NCBI GenBank assembly: GCA_025934635.1
Contig: JAICWX010000497.1
Location: 1 to 5,097 of the forward strand
Source of the DNA: Streptosporangiaceae bacterium
GTDB lineage: Bacteria > Actinomycetota > Actinomycetes > Streptosporangiales > Streptosporangiaceae
Direction: 5' to 3'
Length of the DNA stretch: 5,097 bases
Shown: piece after piece, positions 1-5,097 of the stretch
Numbering within the stretch: the first letter of the stretch is position 1
Layout: each line of letters begins with the position of its first letter
Position numbers and translations under genes: made by a program
The notes under the pieces: model-generated
Database searches by the model: none
What the model was told of the DNA's origin: nothing
Seen by the model: only the letters and a program-made list of their open reading frames with translations

Positions 1-593
1 AGCTCGCCGCGGAGGAGTCCGGCCTCGAGCTCGTGGCCGATCCGGGCGGCGCGGCGTTCTACGGGCCGAAGATCTCCGTCCAGGCCAGGGACGCGATCGG
101 CCGCACCTGGCAGCTGTCCACCATCCAGGTCGACTACAACCTGCCGAAGCGCTTCGGCCTGGAGTACCAGGCCGCCGACGGCTCCCGGCAGGAGCCGGTC
201 ATGATCCACCGGGCGCTGTTCGGCTCGATCGAGCGGTTCTTCGGCATCTTGGTCGAGCACTTCGCCGGCGCGTTCCCGCCCTGGCTGTCGCCGGTCCAGG
301 CGGTCGGCATCCCGGTCTCCGACGCGCACGTGCCCTACCTGGAGAAGGTCGCCGCGAGCCTGCGCGAGCAGGGCATCCGCGTCGAGGTCGACGCCAGCGA
401 CGACCGGATGCAGAAGAAGATCAGGACGGCGCAGCGGCAGAAGGTGCCGTACATGCTGATCGCGGGCGACGACGACGTGGCCGCCGGGGCGGTGTCGTTC
501 CGGTACCGGGACGGCACGCAGAAGAACACGGTTCCCGTGGCCGACGCCGTCGCGGAGATCGTCACCGCCGTGCGCGATCGCGTCCAGGTCTAG
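1..593 (+). CDS. thrS: Threonyl-tRNA synthetase, C-terminal part (5' truncated by window edge)
   Basis: Threonyl-tRNA synthetase charges tRNA-Thr with threonine in the cytoplasm. The window holds the last 196 codons (first full codon at base 3, stop TAG at 591-593). The visible part begins near the [11 protein letters not shown] motif of the class II catalytic core. It continues through [12 protein letters not shown] to PVMIHRA, whose His (bases 207-209) matches the third zinc ligand of bacterial ThrS. Class II motif 3 follows as [16 protein letters not shown], with its ATP-binding Arg. The remainder, from about [10 protein letters not shown] onward, is the HGTP_anticodon domain with the typical [20 protein letters not shown] segment. 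The C-terminus is in register with other ThrS proteins, so the 3' end looks intact. A GTG at base 33 lies inside the catalytic core and is not a real start. The HIT gene follows after 10 nt. I see no substitution in the visible active-site residues. Confidence 0.97.
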   Translation, partial: LAAEESGLELVADPGGAAFYGPKISVQARDAIGRTWQLSTIQVDYNLPKRFGLEYQAADGSRQEPVMIHRALFGSIERFFGILVEHFAGAFPPWLSPVQAVGIPVSDAHVPYLEKVAASLREQGIRVEVDASDDRMQKKIRTAQRQKVPYMLIAGDDDVAAGAVSFRYRDGTQKNTVPVADAVAEIVTAVRDRVQV

Positions 594-603
594 GGGTCAC
601 CCC
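592..603 (+). promoter_or_regulatory. Shine-Dalgarno of the HIT gene, overlapping the thrS stop and within a GGGG/CCCC mini-hairpin
   Basis: AGGGG at 592-596 overlaps the last two bases of the thrS TAG and sits 7 nt before the GTG at 604, which supports that start. The same bases form a short palindrome, GGGGTCACCCC (593-603), that could fold as a 4-bp stem with a 3-nt loop and hide the ribosome-binding site. Ribosomes terminating on thrS would open it, so translational coupling is plausible. The coupling is inferred; the palindrome is seen directly. Confidence 0.5.
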
Positions 604-1164
604 GTGCCTGACCCGGAGCCCGTGCCCGTCCCCGCGGACGCCCTCGCCGGGGTTCCCGACGCCTTCGGGCGGCTGTGGACCCCGCACCGGCTGGCGTACA
701 TCAAGGGCGAGAACAAGCCGACGGGCCCGGGGGAGGACCAGGGCTGCCCGTTCGACCGGGCGCCCCGGCTGACCGACGAGGAGGGCCTGATCGTCGCCCG
801 GGGCGAGCTGGTCTACGCCGTCCTCAACCTGTACCCGTACAACGCGGGCCACGTGCTGATCTGCCCCTACCGGCATGTGGCCGACTACACCGACCTGACC
901 GAGCCGGAGACCGCCGAGTTCTCGGCCTTCACCAAGCGCGCGGTCCGCGCGCTGCGGCAGGCCTCAGGCGCGCACGGCTTCAACATCGGCATCAACCTGG
1001 GCACGGTCGCCGGCGCGGGCATCGCCGCCCACCTGCACCAGCACGTGGTGCCCCGGTGGGGCGGCGACACCAACTTCATGCCCATCACCGGCCACACCCG
1101 CGTCCTGCCCCAGCTCCTGGCCGACACCCGCAAGCTCCTCGCCGACGCCTGGCCGTCTTCCTGA
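604..1164 (+). CDS. HIT-family protein, likely diadenosine polyphosphate (Ap4A) phosphorylase/hydrolase
   Basis: This is a 186-residue cytosolic HIT (histidine triad) protein. These enzymes cleave nucleotide polyphosphates or nucleotidylated substrates through a nucleotidyl-His intermediate. The catalytic triad is HLHQHVV at residues 143-149 (His codons at 1030, 1036 and 1042), followed by PRWGGDTNF. The N-terminal nucleotide-binding half carries LVYAVLNLYPYNAGHVLICPYRHV (about 69-92, split here as LVYAVLNLYPYN and AGHVLICPYRHV). The opening LWTPHRLAYIKGE is typical of the actinobacterial branch that includes M. tuberculosis Rv2613c, reported as an Ap4A phosphorylase. Full-length homologues are of similar size, so the gene looks complete. 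The GTG start is fixed by AGGGG 7 nt upstream. Residues 48-51 read CPFD, where I remember CPFC in Streptomyces relatives, so one Cys of a possible metal-binding pair appears lost. The gene lies directly behind thrS, which fits a role in clearing Ap4A, a by-product of aminoacyl-tRNA synthetases. The family is certain; the exact substrate is inferred. Confidence 0.9.
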   Translation: MPDPEPVPVPADALAGVPDAFGRLWTPHRLAYIKGENKPTGPGEDQGCPFDRAPRLTDEEGLIVARGELVYAVLNLYPYNAGHVLICPYRHVADYTDLTEPETAEFSAFTKRAVRALRQASGAHGFNIGINLGTVAGAGIAAHLHQHVVPRWGGDTNFMPITGHTRVLPQLLADTRKLLADAWPSS

Positions 1165-1235
1165 CGCTCCCGCGACTCTCACCGGAGCGAGCCGCACCCC
1201 AGGCGCACCGCCAGCCTCGCGCGCACCTCAAGAGG

Positions 1236-1279
1236 CCGGCGCCGCCGGCGCCCCAGGAACAGGGCACCGGCGGCGCCGG
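1236..1279. terminator. Strong G+C hairpin between convergent genes, probable bidirectional terminator
   Basis: CCGGCGCCGCCGG (1236-1248) and CCGGCGGCGCCGG (1267-1279) are a perfect 13-bp inverted repeat. Inside it, after one mismatch, GCCC (1250-1253) pairs with GGGC (1262-1265), leaving an 8-nt loop. It lies 71 nt after the HIT stop and 22 nt after the stop of the EF-G-like gene on the opposite strand, so it can serve both transcripts. No T-rich tract follows on either strand, which is common for actinobacterial terminators but leaves true intrinsic termination unproven. The rest of the 1165-1301 gap shows only a tiny ACAC-GCA-GTGT repeat (1281-1291). Confidence 0.65.
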
Positions 1280-1301
1280 GACACGCAGTGTCAGCCGGGC
1301 G

Positions 1302-3440
1302 CTAGTCCGGCTTGGATTCGGCGGCGACCTTGGCGGCCAGGTGCGCCGGGAGCGGCTCGTGCCGCAGGTAGGACCGGGTGAACGAGCCCGTCCCGTGGGA
1401 GACCGACCGCAGGTCGATGGCGTACCTGCTGATCTCGAGCTCCGGGACCTCCGCCTTGACCAGGGTCCGGCCCACGCCGACCGGCTCGGAGCCGAGCACC
1501 CGGCCGCGGCGTGAGGACAGGTCCGACATCACCGCGCCCACGAAGTCGTCGGGCACCAGGATGCTCACCACGTCGACCGGCTCGAGCAGCGTCGGCTGCG
1601 CCTTGCCCACCGCGTCCCGCAGCGCCAGCCGCCCGGCCTTCTGGAAGGCCATGTCGGAGGAGTCCACCGAGTGCGCCTTGCCGTCGTACAGGGTGACCCG
1701 GACGCCGGTCATCGGGTAGCCGGCCGTGACGCCCTGCTCCATCTGCCAGCGGACGCCCTTTTCCACCGACGGGATGAACTGCCTGGGCACCACCCCGCCG
1801 ACGATCTTGTCGACGAACTCGAAGCCGGCCGAGTCCTCCAGCCGCTCCACCTCGATATGGCAGATACCGTACTCGCCGTGACCGCCGGACTGCTTGACGT
1901 TGCGGCCGAGCCCCTGGGCCTTGCCCGCGATCGTCTCCCGCAGCGGCACGCGCAGGTCGGTGGTCTCCACCGCCACCCCGTACCGGTTCCCGAGCCGGTC
2001 GAGCAGCACGTCGGCGTGGGCCTCGCCCATGCACCACAGCACCAGCTGCCTGGTCTCGGCGTTGTTCTCCAGGCGCAGGGTCGGGTCCTCGGCGATCAGC
2101 CGGTTCAGGCCCTGCGAGAGCTTGTCCTCGTCGGCCTTGGACTTGGCCACGATCGCCACCGGCAGCAGCGGCTCGGGCATCGACCAGGACTCCATCAGCA
2201 GCGGGTGGTCCTTGTCCGACAGCGTGTCGCCGGTCTCGGCGGTGCCCAGCTTGGCCACGGCGCAGATGTCGCCGGCCGCGCACGCGGTGACCGGCCGCTG
2301 CTGCTTGCCCAGCGGCGAGGTCAGCGCGCCGATGCGCTCGTCGTCGTCGTGGTCCTCATGGCCGCTGGCGGCGCGGCCGTGGCCGGACACGTGCACGGAG
2401 GCGTCCGGGCGCAGGGTGCCGGAGAACACCCGGACCAGGCTGATCCGGCCGACGTAGGAGTCGGTGGTGGTCTTGACCACCTCGGCCAGCAGCGGGCCCT
2501 TCGGGTCGGAGGTCAGGCTGGTGACGGGCTTGCCGTCCGGCGTGGTGACCGCGGGCATCGGGTGCTCGGCGGGGGAGGGGAAGGCCTCGGTCATTACCTC
2601 GAGCAGCTCGAGCATGCCCATCTTCTGCGGCGCGGAGGTGACGAGCACCGGGTAGAAGCTGCCCCGCGCGACCGCCTTCTCCAGGTCCTCGATGAGCACC
2701 TTGGGGTCGATTTCCTCACCGGACAGGTACCGGTCCATGAGGGACTCGTCTTCGCTCTCGGTGATGATGCCCTCGATCAGCTCACCCCGCAGCTCGGCCA
2801 TGCGGTCCTCGTCCTCGGCCGCGGCCGCGCCCTCGGACCGCTCCCCGCCCGAGTAGCTGTAGAGCTTCTGCGACAGCAGCCCGATCAGGCCGGACACCGG
2901 CTCGCCGACCGGCAGGTACAGCGGTGCCACCGCGTCGCCGAAGGCCTCGCGGCACGCGTCGAGCGTCGCCTGGAAGTCCGCCCGCTGATGGTCGATCTTG
3001 GTGATGACGACGGCGCGCGGCATGCCGACGGCGGCGCATTCCTCCCACAGCATCCGGGTCACGCCGTCGATCCCGTCGGTGGCGGACACGGCGAACAGCG
3101 CCGAGTCGGCCGCGCGGAGCCCGGCCCTGAGGTCTCCCGTGAAGTCGGCGTAGCCGGGCGTGTCGAGCAGGTTCACCTTGATGCCGTTGTGGATGACCGG
3201 TGCGAGGGTCAGGTTGACCGAGCGCTGCTGCCTGACTTCGGTCTCGTCGAAGTCGCTGACGGTGGTGCCCTCCTGGATGCTGCCGGGGCGCTGGATCGTG
3301 CCGGTCGCGGCGAGCAGAGCCTCGACCAGGCTGGACTTCCCGGTCCCGGAATGGCCGACCAGGACCACGTTCCGTACCTGATCGGCCGCTGGTGCCCTGC
3401 CCGCGGCTCCTCCCGCCGCCCCACTGCCTGTAGCTGCCAT
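1302..3440 (-). CDS. fusA2: EF-G-like translational GTPase (mycobacterial FusA2 / Rv0120c type), catalytic His replaced by Tyr
   Basis: The 712-residue protein has the full EF-G layout and resembles M. tuberculosis FusA2 (Rv0120c) along its length, from memory. The G domain has P-loop GHSGTGKS (29-36), switch-I-like DFDETEVRQQRSV (63-75), G3 DTPGYADF (93-100), G4 TKID (147-150) and G5 TSA (268-270). An acidic stretch at about 198-230 lies in the G' region. Domain II is about 315-415 and carries a His/Asp-rich loop (352-370). Domain III contains EDPTLRLENNAET. Domain IV has SGGHGEYG (518-525) and the tip loop with HSVDSSDMAFQ (590-600). Domain V ends near residue 690. Classical EF-G has DTPGHVDF, and its His is needed for ribosome-stimulated GTP hydrolysis; here it is Tyr97. 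A mycobacterial EF-G2 is reported to bind GTP but to lack ribosome-dependent GTPase activity, so this is probably not the main translocase. The ATG at 3440-3438 is chosen because AAGGAGG lies 9 nt upstream; an in-frame ATG at 3491 would add 17 unconserved residues. The physiological role is unknown. Confidence 0.93.
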   Translation of the reverse strand: MAATGSGAAGGAAGRAPAADQVRNVVLVGHSGTGKSSLVEALLAATGTIQRPGSIQEGTTVSDFDETEVRQQRSVNLTLAPVIHNGIKVNLLDTPGYADFTGDLRAGLRAADSALFAVSATDGIDGVTRMLWEECAAVGMPRAVVITKIDHQRADFQATLDACREAFGDAVAPLYLPVGEPVSGLIGLLSQKLYSYSGGERSEGAAAAEDEDRMAELRGELIEGIITESEDESLMDRYLSGEEIDPKVLIEDLEKAVARGSFYPVLVTSAPQKMGMLELLEVMTEAFPSPAEHPMPAVTTPDGKPVTSLTSDPKGPLLAEVVKTTTDSYVGRISLVRVFSGTLRPDASVHVSGHGRAASGHEDHDDDERIGALTSPLGKQQRPVTACAAGDICAVAKLGTAETGDTLSDKDHPLLMESWSMPEPLLPVAIVAKSKADEDKLSQGLNRLIAEDPTLRLENNAETRQLVLWCMGEAHADVLLDRLGNRYGVAVETTDLRVPLRETIAGKAQGLGRNVKQSGGHGEYGICHIEVERLEDSAGFEFVDKIVGGVVPRQFIPSVEKGVRWQMEQGVTAGYPMTGVRVTLYDGKAHSVDSSDMAFQKAGRLALRDAVGKAQPTLLEPVDVVSILVPDDFVGAVMSDLSSRRGRVLGSEPVGVGRTLVKAEVPELEISRYAIDLRSVSHGTGSFTRSYLRHEPLPAHLAAKVAAESKPD

Positions 3441-3449
3441 TGAGGTTCG

Positions 3450-3456
3450 CCTCCTT
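3450..3456 (-). promoter_or_regulatory. Shine-Dalgarno AAGGAGG deciding the start of the EF-G-like gene
   Basis: On the minus strand AAGGAGG is followed by 9 nt and then ATG (3440-3438). This near-perfect anti-SD match selects that ATG over the further upstream in-frame ATG at 3491, which would place the SD inside the coding region. Confidence 0.85.
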
Positions 3457-3497
3457 GCGATTGCTTCTCCCGCCGGCCCAACGTCAAGCACGACCAG

Positions 3498-3525
3498 CCT
3501 TTACCCGTGAACACCGTGTCCACAA
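3498..3525 (-). promoter_or_regulatory. Candidate housekeeping-sigma promoter for the EF-G-like gene
   Basis: Read on the minus strand, TTGTGG (3525-3520) and TAAAGG (3503-3498) are separated by 16 nt. They resemble actinobacterial -35 and -10 boxes, although the -10 lacks the final T of TANNNT. Transcription would begin near 3491, giving a leader of about 50 nt with the strong SD inside it. This is based on consensus matching alone and is tentative. Confidence 0.3.
3507..3523. repeat. Imperfect 17-bp inverted repeat in the divergent promoter region, candidate operator
   Basis: GTGAACAC (3507-3514), a central C, then GTGTCCAC (3516-3523) form an inverted repeat with 7 of 8 positions symmetric. 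It lies within the spacer and -35 of the candidate minus-strand promoter, the place where a dimeric repressor would block RNA polymerase. I cannot assign it to a regulator family, and a single copy in G+C-rich DNA could be chance. Confidence 0.35.
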
Positions 3526-3604
3526 GACCCACGGAAAGAATCTCCCCGGTTGCCGGAAAGTGAAGCCCGGGCCAGCACCTGAAAACGCAAGCTCAGCCCG
3601 GCGG

Positions 3605-3610
3605 TAGGAT
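3605..3610 (+). promoter_or_regulatory. Candidate -10 box (TAGGAT) directly upstream of pgsA
   Basis: TAGGAT fits the actinobacterial TANNNT -10 consensus and ends 9 nt before the pgsA ATG at 3620, so transcription would start at about 3617-3620. The mRNA would then be leaderless or nearly so. No good -35 is visible about 17 nt upstream. The alternative reading is that AGGA (3606-3609) is a weak ribosome-binding site 10 nt from the ATG, with a promoter further upstream. Confidence 0.35.
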
Positions 3611-3619
3611 CGGACGGCC

Positions 3620-4240
3620 ATGCTGAACCCGCTGCGTCCCGCCATGACCAAACTGTTCACGCCCGCGGGCAAGGTGCTCGCGCGTACCCCGATCACGCCG
3701 AACGTCGTCACGGTCATCGGCACGGTCGGCGTCGCGGCCGGGGGGCTGGGCCTGTTCCCGATCGGCGAGCTGTTCCCCGGCGCTTTCACCTGCACGATCT
3801 TCGTGCTGCTGGACATGCTGGACGGGGTGCTGGCCCGGCTGAAGGGCACCAGCGGCACCTGGGGCGCCTTCCTGGACTCGACCATGGACCGGATCGCCGA
3901 CGCCGGCATCTTCAGCGGCCTGATCATCTGGTTCATGCTGGGCGGCCGCAACCCGCTGCTCGCCGGGGTATGCCTGTTCTGCCTGGTGGCGGGGAACCTG
4001 GTGTCCTACGTGAAGGCGCGGGCCGAAGGGCTGGGCCTGCGCTGCGACGTAGGCCTGATCGAGCGGCCCGAGCGGATGCTGATCTCGCTGATCGCCGTCG
4101 GCGTTTCCGGGCTCGGCGTGCCGTACATTCTCAACATAGGCCTGTGGGCGCTCGCGGCGGGCAGCGCCTTCACCTTCGTGCAGCGAATGCACGCGGTATA
4201 CAAGTCAGCGAAAGCTCCTGGTCCGACCGAGGAAGGCTAG
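3620..4240 (+). CDS. pgsA: Phosphatidylinositol phosphate synthase (CDP-alcohol phosphotransferase)
   Basis: This membrane enzyme condenses CDP-diacylglycerol with inositol 1-phosphate to give phosphatidylinositol phosphate, the precursor of PI and of PI mannosides in actinobacteria. The 206-residue product carries the complete CDP-alcohol phosphotransferase signature: Asp65, Asp68, Gly69, Ala72, Arg73, Gly82, Asp86 and Asp90, the four Asp binding divalent metal. About six hydrophobic segments (near 28-46, 54-72, 92-109, 112-133, 153-170 and 171-190) match the family fold. SYVKARAEGLGL (129-140) and IERPER (147-152) are shared with the mycobacterial PgsA1 and Streptomyces PI synthase groups, which favours this substrate over glycerol phosphate. 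The length is usual for the family. The ATG at 3620 is followed by MLNPLRPAMTKLFTPAGK, a normal amphipathic N-terminus; an in-frame ATG at 3644 is a less likely start. The acyltransferase gene begins 2 nt after the stop, so the two are surely an operon. The lipid class assignment is strong. Confidence 0.93.
   Translation: MLNPLRPAMTKLFTPAGKVLARTPITPNVVTVIGTVGVAAGGLGLFPIGELFPGAFTCTIFVLLDMLDGVLARLKGTSGTWGAFLDSTMDRIADAGIFSGLIIWFMLGGRNPLLAGVCLFCLVAGNLVSYVKARAEGLGLRCDVGLIERPERMLISLIAVGVSGLGVPYILNIGLWALAAGSAFTFVQRMHAVYKSAKAPGPTEEG
4229..4236 (+). promoter_or_regulatory. Shine-Dalgarno of the acyltransferase gene inside the pgsA 3' end
   Basis: GAGGAAGG lies within the last codons of pgsA and ends 6 nt before the GTG at 4243. 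The pgsA stop (TAG, 4238-4240) falls between the SD and the new start, the classic layout for translational coupling or reinitiation. It supports GTG 4243 as the start. Confidence 0.7.
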
Positions 4241-4242
4241 CG

Positions 4243-5097
4243 GTGGCCGTACTAAGCGAACGGCTGACGGGGGTCGCGTACCGGCTGGGCTGGACGGTGA
4301 TCTGCCGCGTCCCGCAGTCCTGGGCGCAGTGGGCCTTCGCCAAGGCGGCCGGCATCGCCTGGCGCCGTCAGGGCCCGGGCGTCCAGCGGCTCGAGGCCAA
4401 CCTGCGCCGGGTACTGAGCTGGAAGCACGGTACCGACGAGGTGGACGGCAAGGAACTGCGGGACTTGTCCCGGGCGGCCCTGCAGTCCTACGCCCGGTAC
4501 TGGCTCGAGGTGTTCCGGCTGTCGGTGACCCCGACCGAGCGGCTGGTGTCCGGCATGCGCTTCCAGGGCCCGAACGAGGCGACCCTGATGGACTGCCTGA
4601 AGGCCGGCCGCGGCGCGATCATCGCGCTGCCCCACATGGGCAACTTCGAGCAGGCCGGCGTGTGGGTCATCGAGCGCGGGGCCGGGAAGTTCACCACCGT
4701 CATGGAGCGGCTGCGGCCGGAATCGCTCTACGAGAGCTTCCTGCGGTTCAGGAGCTCCTTCGGCTTCGAGGTCCTCCCGCTGACCGGCGGCGGCAGCCCG
4801 TTCGGCACCCTGGCCCAGCGGCTGCGCGGCGGCGGCCTGGTGTGCCTGGTCAGCGATCGGGACCTGAAGGAGAGCGGGGTCGAGGTCGAGCTGTTCGGGG
4901 AGAAGGCGCGCATCTCCGCGGTCGCCGCGCTCGCGGTGCACACCGGCGCGGCGCTGATGCCGACCGCGACCTGGTTCGACGGCGAGGACTGGGGCGCCCG
5001 CATCTACGACGAGATCCCGGTGCCGGCCGCGGGCACCCGCGCCGAGAAGATCGCGGCCATGAGCCAGCAGCTGGCCGACCGCTTCACCGAGGCGATC
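4243..5097 (+). CDS. patA: Phosphatidylinositol mannoside acyltransferase (PatA type), 3' end beyond window
   Basis: The frame stays open for 285 codons from GTG 4243 to the window edge, with no stop. The product belongs to the LpxL/HtrB lysophospholipid acyltransferase family. In actinobacteria the member next to pgsA (Rv2611c/PatA) transfers a fatty acyl chain to a mannose of PI mannosides at the inner face of the membrane. The catalytic HX4D/E motif is HMGNFE (His131, Glu136; bases 4633-4650), preceded by GRGAIIALP. Further family blocks are MERLRPESLYESF (154-166), LVCLVSDRDL (199-208) and VEVELFGEKARISAVAALAV (213-232). The N-terminal 40 residues (RLGWTVICRVPQSWAQWAFA) are amphipathic, as expected for a peripheral membrane enzyme without a signal peptide. 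Family proteins are about 300 residues, so only a short C-terminal piece is missing. The motif uses Glu where I recall HSGNWD in mycobacterial PatA; both acids occur in the wider family. The 2-nt gap to pgsA shows co-transcription, and pimA would be expected next. Confidence 0.9.
   Translation, partial: MAVLSERLTGVAYRLGWTVICRVPQSWAQWAFAKAAGIAWRRQGPGVQRLEANLRRVLSWKHGTDEVDGKELRDLSRAALQSYARYWLEVFRLSVTPTERLVSGMRFQGPNEATLMDCLKAGRGAIIALPHMGNFEQAGVWVIERGAGKFTTVMERLRPESLYESFLRFRSSFGFEVLPLTGGGSPFGTLAQRLRGGGLVCLVSDRDLKESGVEVELFGEKARISAVAALAVHTGAALMPTATWFDGEDWGARIYDEIPVPAAGTRAEKIAAMSQQLADRFTEAI

Noticed and set aside
675..1514. A 279-codon plus-strand frame running through the HIT gene and into the convergent gap.
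   Set aside because: The product is a Pro/Arg/Ala-rich shadow frame; it crosses the putative terminator and overlaps two well-supported genes.
1291..2283. A 330-codon minus-strand frame overlapping the 3' half of the EF-G-like gene.
   Set aside because: The Arg/Gly/Ala-rich product is a frame-shifted reading of the EF-G-like gene, whose own frame is intact to its stop at 1302, so no frameshift or second gene is needed.
1671..3443. A 590-codon open frame on the plus strand opposite the EF-G-like gene.
   Set aside because: Its product is a low-complexity mix rich in Val, Gly, Leu, Arg and His with no recognisable domain, and the opposite strand encodes a full EF-G-like protein. Long antisense frames are expected in high-G+C coding DNA because stops are rare opposite G/C-ending codons.
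3438..3491. An upstream ATG (3491) extending the EF-G-like protein by 17 residues.
   Set aside because: The perfect AAGGAGG spaced for the ATG at 3440 would lie inside the extended reading frame, and the candidate transcription start is at about the same place as the upstream ATG.
3546..3572. Short palindromes CCGGTTGCCGG (3546-3556) and GCCCGGGC (3565-3572) in the divergent region.
   Set aside because: Arms of four bases made only of G and C are frequent by chance in this base composition; there is no positional argument for function.
3484..3951. A minus-strand frame opposite the start of pgsA, crossing the divergent intergenic region.
   Set aside because: It shows no domain or ribosome-binding site, and most of it is antisense to the conserved pgsA N-terminal half.
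4252..4941. A 229-codon minus-strand frame opposite the acyltransferase gene.
   Set aside because: The sense frame carries the HX4E motif and family blocks and is open to the window edge. The antisense product is compositionally biased, without recognisable features.

Overview
The window is high-G+C DNA with strong G/C preference at third codon positions, GTG starts and an arrangement of phosphatidylinositol (PI) lipid genes, all of which point to an actinomycete. PI synthesis by a CDP-alcohol phosphotransferase next to a PatA-type acyltransferase is a hallmark of Actinobacteria. The HIT, EF-G-like and PgsA proteins read like relatives of mycobacterial and Streptomyces proteins as I remember them. 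I cannot name the genus.

Layout. (1) Bases 1-593 (+) are the 3' end of thrS, threonyl-tRNA synthetase. (2) Bases 604-1164 (+) encode a HIT-family nucleotide phosphorylase/hydrolase, 10 nt downstream and probably co-transcribed with thrS. (3) Bases 1165-1301 are a short convergent gap holding a perfect 13-bp G+C hairpin, a likely shared terminator. (4) Bases 1302-3440 (-) encode a complete EF-G-like translational GTPase of the mycobacterial FusA2 type, with the usual catalytic His replaced by Tyr. (5) Bases 3441-3619 are a divergent intergenic region with candidate promoter elements and an imperfect 17-bp inverted repeat. (6) Bases 3620-4240 (+) encode phosphatidylinositol phosphate synthase (pgsA). 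(7) Bases 4243 to the window end (+) hold the 5' part of a PIM acyltransferase gene (patA type), translationally coupled to pgsA and running off the edge.

How the genes fit together. PgsA makes phosphatidylinositol phosphate, the precursor of PI, and the PatA-type enzyme acylates PI mannosides. A PimA mannosyltransferase gene would be expected just beyond the window. In Mycobacterium tuberculosis, as I recall, thrS, the HIT gene, pgsA1, the acyltransferase and pimA form one co-directional run. Here the same order is kept, but an oppositely oriented EF-G-like gene sits between the HIT gene and pgsA, splitting the run into two transcription units.

I see no mobile element, CRISPR array, tRNA, rRNA or obviously foreign segment. 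The window is mostly well-conserved housekeeping DNA. The points worth a second look are the altered GTPase motifs of the EF-G-like protein, its position inside the lipid cluster, and the small regulatory structures between genes. I did not find a convincing undescribed system.
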